A stretch of 64,000 nt of DNA. Source: Burkholderia arboris (GTDB taxonomy: Bacteria > Pseudomonadota > Gammaproteobacteria > Burkholderiales > Burkholderiaceae). The translations under genes and the position numbers were made by a program. The stretch spans positions 310,001 to 374,000 of the forward strand of contig NZ_CABVPX010000002.1 in assembly GCF_902499125.1 (NCBI RefSeq). The letters run 5' to 3'. How positions within the stretch are numbered: position 1 is the stretch's first letter; each line of letters starts with the position of its first letter. Shown here piece by piece: positions 17,695-26,263 of the stretch. A model generated the notes under the pieces. It saw nothing but the letters and a program-made list of their open reading frames with translations, searched no databases and was not told the DNA's origin.

Positions 17695-18308
17695 CGCATC
17701 TGGTGTTCTTCTGCGGTCACGCCGGCACCGGCAAGACCACGCTCGCGAAGCGGCTCATCGGGCCGCTCATGCGTGCAACGGGCGAAGCGCTCTGCCTGCT
17801 CGACAAGGACACGCTATACGGCCGCTACAGTTCGGCCGCGATGGGCGCGCTCACGGAAGACCCGAACGATCGCGACAGCCCGCTCTACCTGAAACACCTG
17901 CGCGATCCCGAATACCACGGCCTGCTCGACACGGCCCGTGAAAATCTCGCGCTCGGCATCGGCGCGATCGTCGTCGGCCCGCTGTCGCGCGAAGTGCGCG
18001 ACCGGCGCATCCTCGATCGCACGTGGCTCGGCATCGCGCCCGATGTCACGCTGACGGTCGTCTGGGTCCACACGTCGGAAGACGTCGCGCACCAGCGGAT
18101 CGTCGCGCGCGGCAATCCGAACGATGCGTACAAGCTCGCGCACTGGGACGAATACCGGCAGCGCCGCTTCGTGCCGACCGGCCACGAATGCGACGGCATC
18201 GTGATGTTCGACAACACGGCACCATCCGACGCGGACATCGATGCGCTGCTGTGCCGCATCGCGCCGCCTGCGCAACCCGCGACGATGGTCCCGCCGCTAC
18301 CGGCCTGA
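17691..18308 (+). CDS. P-loop ATPase/kinase of the AAA/zeta-like type
   Basis: 205 residues. Walker A is FFCGHAGTGKTTLAKRL right at the N-terminus; the rest (LLDKDTLYGRYSSAAMG, then TLTVVWVHTSEDVAHQRIVARG) follows the small-molecule kinase layout with a lid arginine in RIVARGN. The substrate is unknown; the layout is like gluconate, chloramphenicol or shikimate-type kinases. The GTG start overlaps the cydX TGA (GTGA), so it is translationally coupled to cydX. Confidence 0.75.
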   Translation: MTHLVFFCGHAGTGKTTLAKRLIGPLMRATGEALCLLDKDTLYGRYSSAAMGALTEDPNDRDSPLYLKHLRDPEYHGLLDTARENLALGIGAIVVGPLSREVRDRRILDRTWLGIAPDVTLTVVWVHTSEDVAHQRIVARGNPNDAYKLAHWDEYRQRRFVPTGHECDGIVMFDNTAPSDADIDALLCRIAPPAQPATMVPPLPA

Positions 18309-18340
18309 GCGCGCCGCCCGGCGCCCTTCCCGCTTCCCCC

Positions 18341-18377
18341 AAAAAACAACGCCGGAAGCGCTGCTGCGCTCCCGGCG
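18341..18377 (-). terminator. Terminator of the saccharopine-dehydrogenase-like gene
   Basis: Stem CGCCGG-AGCGC with loop TGCT/AGCA and one internal mismatch (18350-18377); on the minus strand it is followed by TTGTTTTTT. It lies 34 bases beyond the minus-strand stop. Confidence 0.8.
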
Positions 18378-18411
18378 TCGTACGGCCCTCGTGCCCGAGG
18401 CTGGCGAATGG

Positions 18412-19512
18412 TCAGGCGACCGCGTGCACGCGCTCCATCGTGCCGCCTTCGTACAGCTTGCCGAAGCGGTTCGACAGGAACGCCTTCAGCGACACCTTTT
18501 CCTGCGGGATGAAACCGCTCTGCGGCAGCTTCTTCTCGCGGAACAGATCCAGCACCGCGCACATCGCGCCGGCCGTCGTGATCTGGATCGCGCTCATGTG
18601 CATCCCGCACACGTCCTTCGCGAAGATCTTGCGCGTGAACACGTCCTGCACCAGCTGGCCGTCCTTCACGCCCGTCACCGTGATGAACACGAGCACGACG
18701 TCCTGCTTGGTCGACGGCACCGCGCGGCGCATGATCGACTTCAGCGTGTCGCGGTCGGTCGACAGACGCAGGTCTTCCAGCAGGAACTGGACGAGGTCGC
18801 GGTGGCCCGGGTAGCGCACCGACTTGTAGTCGAGCGTCTCGACTTTGCCCGACAGCGTCTCGCACAGGGTGCCGAGGCCGCCCGACGTGTTGAACGCTTC
18901 GTATTCGGTGCCGTCGAGCGAGAAGTGCTCGAGGCCTTCGAGCGGCTGCACCCACTGCTTGCGGCCGTCGCGGATCGCTTCGCACGGCTGGCAGTATTCG
19001 TTGATCAGGCCGTCGACGCTCCACGTCAGGTTGTACTTCAGCGCGTTGGTCGGGTACTCGGGCAGCGCGCCGACGCGCATCTTCACGTCACGCACTTCAG
19101 TGAAGCCGTTCACGAGTTCGTGCGCGGCGAGGCCGATGAAGCCCGGCGCGAGGCCGCACTGCGGCATGAACGCGCGATCCGAGCCGTCGGCCAGTTCGCG
19201 GATCGCGTGCGTCGCACGCACGTCTTCGGTCAGGTCGAAGTAGTGCACGCCGGCAGCCTTCGCAGCGGCGGCGACATTAACCGCGAGGTAGTAAGGCAGC
19301 GCGTTGACGAGCGCATCGAAGCCCTTCACTGCTTCGCGAATCGCATTCGCGTCGGCCGAATCGACTCGTTGCGTCGCAATGCCTTCGCGCGACAGCTTCG
19401 CGAGCGCATCCGCATCGCGGTCGAACGCGACGACTTCGTAGTCGCCCGTTTCACGCAGCATGTGAGCAATGGTGTGGCCGATCAGACCTGCGCCGACGAT
19501 GGCGATTTTCAT
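18412..19512 (-). CDS. Saccharopine dehydrogenase-family oxidoreductase (LYS9/lysine dehydrogenase-like)
   Basis: 366 residues. The N-terminal Rossmann fold MKIAIVGAGLIGHTIAHML, then VNALPYYLAVNVAAAAKAAG and CGLAPGFIGLAAHELV, are hallmarks of the saccharopine dehydrogenase / L-lysine dehydrogenase / carboxynorspermidine dehydrogenase superfamily. It should catalyse NAD(P)-dependent oxidative or reductive C-N chemistry on a lysine- or polyamine-like substrate. The ATG 19512 has AGGAGA upstream; longer in-frame starts have no such site. It is monocistronic and ends in a good terminator. The upstream gap carries repeated CGTCGAAA elements. Exact substrate not decidable here. Confidence 0.8.
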   Translation of the reverse strand: MKIAIVGAGLIGHTIAHMLRETGDYEVVAFDRDADALAKLSREGIATQRVDSADANAIREAVKGFDALVNALPYYLAVNVAAAAKAAGVHYFDLTEDVRATHAIRELADGSDRAFMPQCGLAPGFIGLAAHELVNGFTEVRDVKMRVGALPEYPTNALKYNLTWSVDGLINEYCQPCEAIRDGRKQWVQPLEGLEHFSLDGTEYEAFNTSGGLGTLCETLSGKVETLDYKSVRYPGHRDLVQFLLEDLRLSTDRDTLKSIMRRAVPSTKQDVVLVFITVTGVKDGQLVQDVFTRKIFAKDVCGMHMSAIQITTAGAMCAVLDLFREKKLPQSGFIPQEKVSLKAFLSNRFGKLYEGGTMERVHAVA

Positions 19513-19625
19513 GCGCTTATCTCCTGATGATGGGTTGGTGTTGTGAACGGCGTTGAGCCATGAACACAGTTTAGAGACGCGCAAAATCAGTTCCAAGACG
19601 AAGAATGATGCGAAACGACCGATAA

Positions 19626-19670
19626 TTTCGACGTAACGACGACATATTTCGTCGAAACGTCGAAACGACG
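19626..19670. promoter_or_regulatory. Repeated CGTCGAAA elements, candidate operator
   Basis: TTTCGACG (19626-19633) is the inverse of CGTCGAAA at 19650-19657, and a second CGTCGAAA follows directly at 19658-19665. The array lies about 115-145 bp upstream of the minus-strand dehydrogenase start and about 95-135 bp upstream of the plus-strand membrane protein gene, so it could serve either. The block is A+T-richer than its surroundings. The protein that binds is unknown. Confidence 0.45.
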
Positions 19671-19760
19671 TGTTTTCACCCGCGGCCGGCCCGCTATGGC
19701 TGGCCTAAGTTTCGCGATTCAGACTGCATGCCGATCACCCGATTTCCAAGGAGGCATCGC

Positions 19761-20543
19761 ATGCAATCCCTGCCCGTCCATCGCGCGTCGCACTGGCTGA
19801 ACAAGGTGCCCGACGTCGCGCTGTCGTTCTGGATCATCAAGATCATGTCGACCACGGTCGGCGAAACCGGCGCGGACTTTCTCGCGGTCAACGCGGGCCT
19901 CGGCCAGACCGTCACGCGCGTCGCGATGGCGTCGCTGCTCGCGATCGCGCTGTGGCTGCAGTTGCGCACGCGCCGCTACGTGCCGTGGATCTACTGGCTC
20001 ACGGTGGTGCTGGTCAGCATCGTCGGCACGCAGATCACCGACCTGCTCACCGACGGCCTGAACGTCAGCCTGTATGCGAGCACCGCCGCGTTTGCCGTCG
20101 CGCTCGCCGCGATCTTCTTCGTATGGCATCGCGTCGAAGGCACGCTGTCGATCGACACGATCGTCACGCCGCGGCGCGAGCTGTTCTACTGGGCTGCGAT
20201 CCTCTGCACGTTCGCGCTGGGCACCGCCGCCGGCGATCTCGCGACCGAGGCGCTCGGGCTCGGCTTCACGCTCGGCGCACTGGCCTTCGGCGCGTCGATC
20301 GCGGCCGTGTTCGCGATGTGGCGGTTCGGCGTCAACGCGGTGCTGGCGTTCTGGATCGCGTACATCCTGACGCGCCCGTTCGGCGCGTCGCTCGGCGATT
20401 TGCTCACGCAGGCCCGCGCCTATGGCGGGCTCGGCTTCGGCGCCGCGTGGACGAGCCTGTTGTTCCTGACCGTGATCGTGCTGCTCGTCGCCGTCGCGCA
20501 ATTCGGCAGCAGCGCGCAGACGCGCGCCGGCGCCGCCGAATGA
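19761..20543 (+). CDS. COG4705/DUF347-type integral membrane protein
   Basis: 260 residues from the ATG at 19761, which has AAGGAGG just upstream; an ATG at 19728 lacks one. It has repeated two-helix units, each with similar acidic loop sequence ([42 protein letters not shown]), giving about eight membrane helices. This repeat is the DUF347 pattern; no function is established to my knowledge. It opens a likely unit with the lipoprotein and two-component genes that follow (39-bp and 92-bp gaps, same strand), suggesting a link to an envelope signal (inference). Confidence 0.75.
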   Translation: MQSLPVHRASHWLNKVPDVALSFWIIKIMSTTVGETGADFLAVNAGLGQTVTRVAMASLLAIALWLQLRTRRYVPWIYWLTVVLVSIVGTQITDLLTDGLNVSLYASTAAFAVALAAIFFVWHRVEGTLSIDTIVTPRRELFYWAAILCTFALGTAAGDLATEALGLGFTLGALAFGASIAAVFAMWRFGVNAVLAFWIAYILTRPFGASLGDLLTQARAYGGLGFGAAWTSLLFLTVIVLLVAVAQFGSSAQTRAGAAE

Positions 20544-20581
20544 CGCCCTTTTCCTTCCGTTCATCGCATCGAGGACATCCC

Positions 20582-21022
20582 ATGCCCATTCCGAATTCCG
20601 TTTCCCGTCTCGTCATGGCCGCGGCAGCGATTGCCGTGCTCGGCGCCGCCGCCGGCTGCTCGAAACAGCAGGATGCGAACGCATCGACCCCGGCGCCTTC
20701 GACGGCCGCCTCGTCGTCCGCGGCGCCCCGCGCATCGAAACTCGGCGACCTGTCGCAGTTCCGCACGATCGCCGCCGACGTGAACACGCTCGTCGGCAAG
20801 GGCGACCTGCCCGGCGCGAAAACGCGCATCAAGGATCTGGAGATCGCGTGGGATTCGGCCGAGGCCGGCCTCAAGCCGCGCGCGGCCGCCGACTGGCACA
20901 TGGTCGACCAGGAGATCGACCGGGCGCTCGCCGCGCTGCGCGCCGACCATCCGACCCAGGCCGATTCGGCCGCCGCGATGAAGAACCTGCTCGCGGCATT
21001 CGACCGATTCGGCAGCCAGTAA
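20582..21022 (+). CDS. Putative lipoprotein, unknown function
   Basis: 146 residues. The signal peptide [20 protein letters not shown] ends in a lipobox (LGAAAGC), so Cys27 should be lipidated. A Ser/Ala/Pro linker follows, then a small helical domain ([30 protein letters not shown]) that looks like a four-helix bundle. It lies between the DUF347-type gene and the response regulator gene. I do not recognise a ligand or enzymatic motif. Confidence 0.75.
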   Translation: MPIPNSVSRLVMAAAAIAVLGAAAGCSKQQDANASTPAPSTAASSSAAPRASKLGDLSQFRTIAADVNTLVGKGDLPGAKTRIKDLEIAWDSAEAGLKPRAAADWHMVDQEIDRALAALRADHPTQADSAAAMKNLLAAFDRFGSQ

Positions 21023-21114
21023 GCGCAGACCGGCGATGCGCCGGGCGCGCCGCACGTGACGCGCGCCCGGGAATCGCATACGCTGGCGGCGATTGCGCGG
21101 CACGGAGAACACGC

Positions 21115-21780
21115 ATGCGAATACTGCTGGTCGAGGACGACCCGATGATCGGCGAGGCAGTCCATGCCGCGCTGAAGGACGCGTCGTACGCCACCGACTG
21201 GGTCACCGACGGCGGGCGCGCGCTGACCGCGTTCGCCGCGCAGCCCTACGACCTGGTCCTGCTCGACCTCGGCCTGCCCGGCCGCGACGGGCTCGACGTG
21301 CTGGCCGGCATCCGCGCGAAGGACGCCGGCACGCCACTGCTCATCGTCACCGCGCGCGACGGGCTCGACGATCGTCTGCGCGGCCTCGACGGCGGCGCCG
21401 ACGATTACATCGTGAAACCGTTCGACATGGCCGAGCTGCTCGCGCGGATTCGCGTCGCGATCCGGCGCCGGGCCGGCTCGGCCGCGCCGCTGCTGAGCAA
21501 CGGAATCGTGTCGCTCGACCCCGCGACGCGCGAAGCGACCGTCGACGGGCATGCGCCGGTTGCACTGTCGAACCGCGAGTTCTCGCTGTTGCGTGCGCTG
21601 CTGGTACGCCCCGGCGCGATCCTGTCGCGGCGCGAGCTCGAGGATCGCCTGTACGGCTGGGGAGAGGAAGTCGAAAGCAACGCGGTCGAATTCCTGATCC
21701 ATTCGCTGCGCCGCAAGCTCGGCAGCACCGTGATCAAGAACGTCAGGGGGGCGGGATGGATGGTTTCAAGAAACGCCTGA
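21115..21780 (+). CDS. OmpR-family response regulator
   Basis: 221 residues. Receiver domain: acidic pair in LLVEDD, phospho-acceptor Asp in LVLLDLGLPGRDGLD, Thr in LLIVTARD and Lys in YIVKPFDMAEL. The C-terminal winged helix has LSNREFSLLRALL and EFLIHSLRRKL. It should be phosphorylated by the sensor kinase encoded directly after it, whose ATG lies 25 bases inside this gene. Regulon unknown; the DUF347 and lipoprotein genes upstream are plausible targets. Confidence 0.93.
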   Translation: MRILLVEDDPMIGEAVHAALKDASYATDWVTDGGRALTAFAAQPYDLVLLDLGLPGRDGLDVLAGIRAKDAGTPLLIVTARDGLDDRLRGLDGGADDYIVKPFDMAELLARIRVAIRRRAGSAAPLLSNGIVSLDPATREATVDGHAPVALSNREFSLLRALLVRPGAILSRRELEDRLYGWGEEVESNAVEFLIHSLRRKLGSTVIKNVRGAGWMVSRNA

Positions 21781-23153
21781 ACGAATCGATCGGGTTTCGC
21801 CTGTCGGTCGCGCTGTCGGCCGCGATCCTCGTCGTCGCCACGGTCGCGGCCGCGTTCGCGTTTTCATCGGCATTCGACGAAGCGCACGAATTGCAGGACG
21901 ACGTGCTGCGCGAGGTCGCGACGCTGCTCGATCGCCAGCGTGCGCCTGCGCCGCGTGCAGCAGACACCGGCCCCGCGCGAGAAAGCGACGAGCTGTCGCG
22001 CGTGATCGTGCAGCCGCTCGGCGGCGGTCCGCAACCGCGCACCGACGGCGGGCCGACGCTCGCGCTGCCGCCGACGCTCGCCGACGGGCTGCACACGGTC
22101 GATGCCGGCGGCAGCGCCTATCGCGTGATGGTCCGTACGTTCGCGAACGGCGAGCGCATCGCAGTCGCGCAGGAGGCCGGCATGCGCGACGACGTCGCGC
22201 GCGAGAGCGCGTGGCGCACCGCGCTGCCGCTGCTGATCCTCGTGCCGATCCTGCTGCTGCTCGTCGCCGATCTCGTGCGCAAGCTGTTCCGTCCGGTCGC
22301 CATGCTGTCGGCCGGGATCGACGCGCGCGACGAACACGACCTGCGCCCGGTGCCGGCCGAGCACGTGCCGGTCGAGGTGCGGCCTTTCGTCGTCGCGATC
22401 AACCGGATGCTTGCGCGCGTCGCACAATCGGTCGACGCACAGCGCCGCTTCGTCGCCGATGCCGCACACGAGCTACGTTCGCCGCTCACCGCGATGTCGC
22501 TGCAGGCCGAGCGCCTGGCCGGCACCGACCTGCCGGACGATGCGCGTGCACGGCTCGCCGCCCTGCGCGGCGGGCTCGACCGCAGCCGCCACCTGATCGG
22601 GCAGCTCCTCGCGCTCGCACGTGCGCAAAGCACGCCGGCCGCCGCGCCCGGCGCCGTGTCGGTACATGCGGTCTATCGCCGTGTGCTGGAAGACCTGATG
22701 CCGCTCGCCGAGGCGAAAGCGATCGACATCGGCGTCGAGGACGGTCCGGATACCTGCGTGCCCGTCGACGAGCTCGAACTCGCGTCGCTGGTCATGAATC
22801 TGGTCGACAACGCGATCCGCTACACACCGGCCGGCGGTCGCGTGGACCTGTGGACGCAAGCCACGGACACGCATGCCTGCGTGTCGGTCGTCGATAGCGG
22901 GCCGGGCATCGCCCCGCAGGAACGCGAGCGCGTGTTCGATCCGTTCTATCGCGTGCCCGGCAACGTGCAGATCGGTTCGGGGCTCGGCCTGTCGATCGTG
23001 AAGATCCTCGCGGACCGGATGGGCGCCGACGTCACGCTCGCGTATGCGGACGAGCGGGCCTCGCTCGGGTTGCGCGTGTCGGTGCGGATTCCGCTCGTGC
23101 GCCCGTCAAACGCAGCGCAGCGCAGCCCCGCGACCGGGCCGACAACCGATTGA
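21756..23153 (+). CDS. Sensor histidine kinase (QseC/TctE-like)
   Basis: 465 residues: an N-terminal membrane helix (LSVALSAAILVVATVAAAFAF), a short periplasmic domain of about 130 residues, a second helix (ALPLLILVPILLLLVADLV), HisKA with phospho-acceptor His in FVADAAHELRSPLTAM, and HATPase with N box NLVDNAIRYTP, G1 DSGPGIAP and G2 GSGLGLSIVK. The small, low-cysteine sensor domain does not reveal the ligand. Translation overlaps the regulator gene by 25 bases. The short tail after LRVSVRIPLV is Pro/Thr-rich. Confidence 0.92.
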   Translation: MDGFKKRLNESIGFRLSVALSAAILVVATVAAAFAFSSAFDEAHELQDDVLREVATLLDRQRAPAPRAADTGPARESDELSRVIVQPLGGGPQPRTDGGPTLALPPTLADGLHTVDAGGSAYRVMVRTFANGERIAVAQEAGMRDDVARESAWRTALPLLILVPILLLLVADLVRKLFRPVAMLSAGIDARDEHDLRPVPAEHVPVEVRPFVVAINRMLARVAQSVDAQRRFVADAAHELRSPLTAMSLQAERLAGTDLPDDARARLAALRGGLDRSRHLIGQLLALARAQSTPAAAPGAVSVHAVYRRVLEDLMPLAEAKAIDIGVEDGPDTCVPVDELELASLVMNLVDNAIRYTPAGGRVDLWTQATDTHACVSVVDSGPGIAPQERERVFDPFYRVPGNVQIGSGLGLSIVKILADRMGADVTLAYADERASLGLRVSVRIPLVRPSNAAQRSPATGPTTD

Positions 23154-23175
23154 CCCGCTACGCACGCACCAGGCG

Positions 23176-23640
23176 TCAGCCGCCGATCGTCCCGCGATCG
23201 ATCTTGCGCGACAGGATGATCGACGTCGTCGTGCGCTCGACGCCTTCGAGCGTGCCGATCTGGTCGAGCAGGTCGTTGAGCCTTTCGGGCGAATCGGCGC
23301 GCAGCCACGCGACGTAGTCGTACTCGCCGCTCACCGCGCACAGCAGCTGCACTTCCGGCATCCGGTCCAGCTTGCGCAATACGTCCTTGCCGAACTTCGG
23401 CGTGAGGATGATGCCGACGTACGCGTAAATGCTCGCATCGAGCACGTCCTGCCCGAGCCGGACGCTGTACCCCGCGATCACGTTGGTGCGTTCGAGCCGC
23501 GCGATGCGCGCAACGACCGTCGTGCGCGCGACGTCGAGCTGGCGCGCGAGATCCGCGACGCTGGCGCGCGCATCGGCTTGCAGCAGCGCGACGAGTTGCC
23601 GGTCGAGATCGTCGAGTTGGTCGAGGCGGGGTGGACGCAT
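23176..23640 (-). CDS. Lrp/AsnC-family transcriptional regulator
   Basis: 154 residues. The N-terminal helix-turn-helix (LDDLDRQLVALLQADARASV, then ARTTVVARIARLERTNVIAG) is followed by the RAM/AsnC ligand-binding domain (PEVQLLCAVSGEYDYVAWLR), where the G-E-Y-D loop binds amino acids. It is convergent with the sensor kinase gene and monocistronic. The target is not evident; family members often control a neighbouring amino-acid gene, and the divergent gene here is the LTXXQ protein. Confidence 0.9.
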   Translation of the reverse strand: MRPPRLDQLDDLDRQLVALLQADARASVADLARQLDVARTTVVARIARLERTNVIAGYSVRLGQDVLDASIYAYVGIILTPKFGKDVLRKLDRMPEVQLLCAVSGEYDYVAWLRADSPERLNDLLDQIGTLEGVERTTTSIILSRKIDRGTIGG

Positions 23641-23895
23641 GAGGCTGTGCCGACGCGCGATGCGCCGGCTGAGTGGAAGGTGACGCGATGATAGCGCCGA
23701 ACACCGGCACGCCCAAACGGCATCGCCGGAATCCGGTCCGAACCTTTCAATTTCGATTCGTATCGGATGTAAGCAAGTGTCGCATTCACTGCTGCGCTGC
23801 ACGCAACGTGCTACTAATAGCGTGCGACGCGAGATGCGTGCTTGCGGCAATGGCCGCCGCGCCCGCTCGCACGACACCACCCCGGAGAGCCAACC

Positions 23896-24447
23896 ATGAA
23901 GAAAATCTCGCTCACCCTCGCTACGCTCGCCGTTGCAGCCAGCGCGTTCGCGCAAACCCCGGCCCAGCCGCAAGCGCCCGCCCAGGCCCCGGCCATGACG
24001 GCCGCGGCGTCGGCCCCGAGCGCCGAGCAGCGCGCGGCACGCCACGAAGCGCGTATCGAGCAGCGCATCAAGTACCTGCACGACCAGTTGAAGATCACGT
24101 CGGCGCAGGAACCGCAATGGAAGACGTTCGCCGATACGATGCGCGACAACGGCGAAACGATGGGCCGCCTCTACAGCGAACGGATGGCCAAGCACGACGT
24201 CTCCGCGCTCGACGACATGAAGCAGTATGCGGAACTGTCGCAGGCGAACGCCGACGGCGCGAAGAAGCTCGCCGACGCCTTCGCACCGCTCTACGAGAGC
24301 TTCCCGGCCGAGCAGAAGGCGCTGGCCGACACGACGTTCCGCAGCTGGCTGCACCACGGCGGCGAGCACCGCGGCAAGGGCAAGGCGAAGGGCAAGGAAG
24401 GCAAGGCGGCCGCCGCGCCGGCCGCGAGCGCACCCGCGCAACCCTGA
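23896..24447 (+). CDS. LTXXQ-motif (Spy/CpxP-like) periplasmic protein
   Basis: 183 residues. The signal peptide MKKISLTLATLAVAASAFAQ is cleaved after AFA. The mature part starts with a Pro/Ala linker, then a helical domain with LKITSAQEPQWKTFADTMRD, the LTxxQ pattern of Spy/CpxP (here ITSAQ). It ends in a Lys/Gly/Ala-rich tail (KGKAKGKEGKAA). Spy/CpxP proteins act as ATP-free periplasmic chaperones or stress modulators. The RBS is GGAGAG, 8 bases before the ATG. Confidence 0.8.
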   Translation: MKKISLTLATLAVAASAFAQTPAQPQAPAQAPAMTAAASAPSAEQRAARHEARIEQRIKYLHDQLKITSAQEPQWKTFADTMRDNGETMGRLYSERMAKHDVSALDDMKQYAELSQANADGAKKLADAFAPLYESFPAEQKALADTTFRSWLHHGGEHRGKGKAKGKEGKAAAAPAASAPAQP

Positions 24448-24580
24448 CGCCCTCCCCGCCGGCGCCGTGGCCCGCCCGGGCCTGACGGCGCCGCGCCTCT
24501 GCCGGCGATCGGCGCGCCACACGGCGCGCCGAATTCGGGATAAGCTCCCGGCTTTTCCCGCTTTCCCGCCCTTCCCCGCC

Positions 24581-25012
24581 ATGCTCGAACTCAAGCAACT
24601 CGATCTGCGCACCGATCCGCAGGCCCGTCGCGTCGTCAAGGACGAAACCGTCGCTGTTTCCTTCGCGGAGGCCGACGGCGAACTGATGAGCCTCGAAGGC
24701 CCGAACCGCTATGTGGCGGGCGACGCCTTGATCACCGGCTCGACCGGCGACCGTTGGGTCGTGTCGCGCGCGCGCTTCGACACCAAATACCTGCCCGCCG
24801 ATCCGGCGCTCGCCCACGGCGCGCCGGGCGCCTACCGGAACCGGCCGGCCGTCGTGCTGGCCCGCCGGATGGACGAACCGTTTACGATCGCCCGCTCGGA
24901 AAACGGCGACACGCTGCGCGGCGTCGCCGGCGACTGGGTCATGCAGTACGCGCCTGGCGACTACGGCGTCGTGCAGGCGCAGCGCTTCGCGCAGGTCTAC
25001 CGCGACGCGTAA
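24581..25012 (+). CDS. PGDYG-motif protein
   Basis: 143 residues, soluble. It carries the sequence APGDYGVVQAQRFAQVY at the C-terminus, the mark of a small family named after PGDYG that has no known function. It is otherwise a beta-rich domain (FAEADGELMSLEGPNRYVAG, DRWVVSRARFDTKYLP). The start at 24581 is preceded by a pyrimidine-rich stretch with no clear ribosome binding site. Monocistronic. Confidence 0.65.
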   Translation: MLELKQLDLRTDPQARRVVKDETVAVSFAEADGELMSLEGPNRYVAGDALITGSTGDRWVVSRARFDTKYLPADPALAHGAPGAYRNRPAVVLARRMDEPFTIARSENGDTLRGVAGDWVMQYAPGDYGVVQAQRFAQVYRDA

Positions 25013-25045
25013 TCGGCCGCGCCGGCACGCTGCCGGCGCCCGTCC

Positions 25046-25408
25046 TCACGCAAAGTCTTCGTCGAGTTCGAGTTCCGCGTCACGTTCGACGGCCTCGCCG
25101 GCCGCGTGCCGCTCCTCGAGCGACCCGAGCATCGCTTCCGTATACGCATGCAGCACCGCGTGACTGCGCGCGCGCTGCATCGGCTTGAGCGCCAGATAGC
25201 GCGCGAATGCCGCCGGCACGATGCGGATCGCGAGCGTCATCCGCTTCGGCGTCGCGCCGAAACGCATCGCGAGCCAGTGTACGGACAGGCAGCGCCCGCG
25301 CGCATCGCTGATTTCGGCGAAGCGTGTCTGCTCCGGAAAGAGATCGCAGATCACGCGCGCGAGCGCGTCGAATTCCGCGCTCTGGCATTCGATCAGATAG
25401 TCGTCCAT
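25046..25408 (-). CDS. Small cytoplasmic protein (DUF3022-like)
   Basis: 120 residues. It starts MDDYLIECQSAEFDALARVI and ends in a strongly acidic tail (DAELELDEDFA). The middle (GRCLSVHWLAMRFGATPKRM) looks like a small alpha/beta domain. It resembles Burkholderia DUF3022 proteins, a guess from size and composition only. The start is 12 bases from the stop of the YhfC-like gene, so the two are probably co-transcribed. Confidence 0.5.
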   Translation of the reverse strand: MDDYLIECQSAEFDALARVICDLFPEQTRFAEISDARGRCLSVHWLAMRFGATPKRMTLAIRIVPAAFARYLALKPMQRARSHAVLHAYTEAMLGSLEERHAAGEAVERDAELELDEDFA

Positions 25409-25420
25409 TCCGCTCCCCCG

Positions 25421-26209
25421 TCAGGCCGCCGCACGCGACGGCCGGCACGTCTTCACCAGCACGACGGCCAGGACCGCGGCCAGCACGAAATACGCGGCCT
25501 CGACCCACGCGGCCGGCAGCACGCGCACCTGGTACAGCAGCGTCGGCGTCGCCGCGAGCGCATGCAGCACGATCGCAAGCGGCAACACGGCCATCCGGCC
25601 GGCGCGCACGCCGCGCCAGACCAGCACCGACAGCGCGAGCTGCACCGCGAACGCCGCGCAGCGTTCGAGCAGCAACAGCAGGATCGACTGTGCCGACAGC
25701 GTCGCGAGCATCATGTGCAGCCGCACCACGGTGTCGACCGGCAGGTCGGACAGCTGCGTCTCGAGCTGGCCACGGCTCGCGAGCCATGCGAGATACGACC
25801 ACTGCCCCCACACGAGCACGCCGACGAACCACGCCTCGGCCCCGGCGTGACCGATCCCGTAGCCGATCCCGCGACCGTCGCCAGCCGATTCGCCATAGCG
25901 GCGGTTCAGGAAGCGCATCCCGAGATAGCGGCCGATTTCCTCGAACACGGCGGTGGCGAGCGCGCCGTACGCGACGAACGCGAGCGGCTGCGTCAGCCAG
26001 CCGTCCTCCGGCGTGTGACTCAGCACGAGCCCGTGGAACGCGCGCTCGGCGATCATCGCGAACAGCGTGAAGACGGCGACGCCGACGATCGTGTCGCGGC
26101 GGTTGAGCGCAAGCGGCTTGCGCAGGATGCGGTAGAGGACGAGCGGCAGCAGCGCGATGATCAGCGTGGCGGCAATCAGCAGCGCCAGCGTGACGGGAGC
26201 GACAGTCAT
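25421..26209 (-). CDS. YhfC-family intramembrane metalloprotease-like protein
   Basis: 262 residues with about eight hydrophobic segments. Motifs typical of this CPBP-related family: AVFEEIGRYLGMRFL with the Glu pair, and GIGYGIGHAGAEAW with the His in the next helix. Together these could form a buried metal site, as in CAAX/Rce1-type proteases. Activity has not been shown for most members. It lies directly upstream of the small DUF3022-like gene and 54 bases after the repressor gene's stop. Confidence 0.65.
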   Translation of the reverse strand: MTVAPVTLALLIAATLIIALLPLVLYRILRKPLALNRRDTIVGVAVFTLFAMIAERAFHGLVLSHTPEDGWLTQPLAFVAYGALATAVFEEIGRYLGMRFLNRRYGESAGDGRGIGYGIGHAGAEAWFVGVLVWGQWSYLAWLASRGQLETQLSDLPVDTVVRLHMMLATLSAQSILLLLLERCAAFAVQLALSVLVWRGVRAGRMAVLPLAIVLHALAATPTLLYQVRVLPAAWVEAAYFVLAAVLAVVLVKTCRPSRAAA

Positions 26210-26263
26210 GTATTTCCTTGTTCGGGGCAGCGCACCTGACGCGCTGCGTGCCCCGAATGATAC

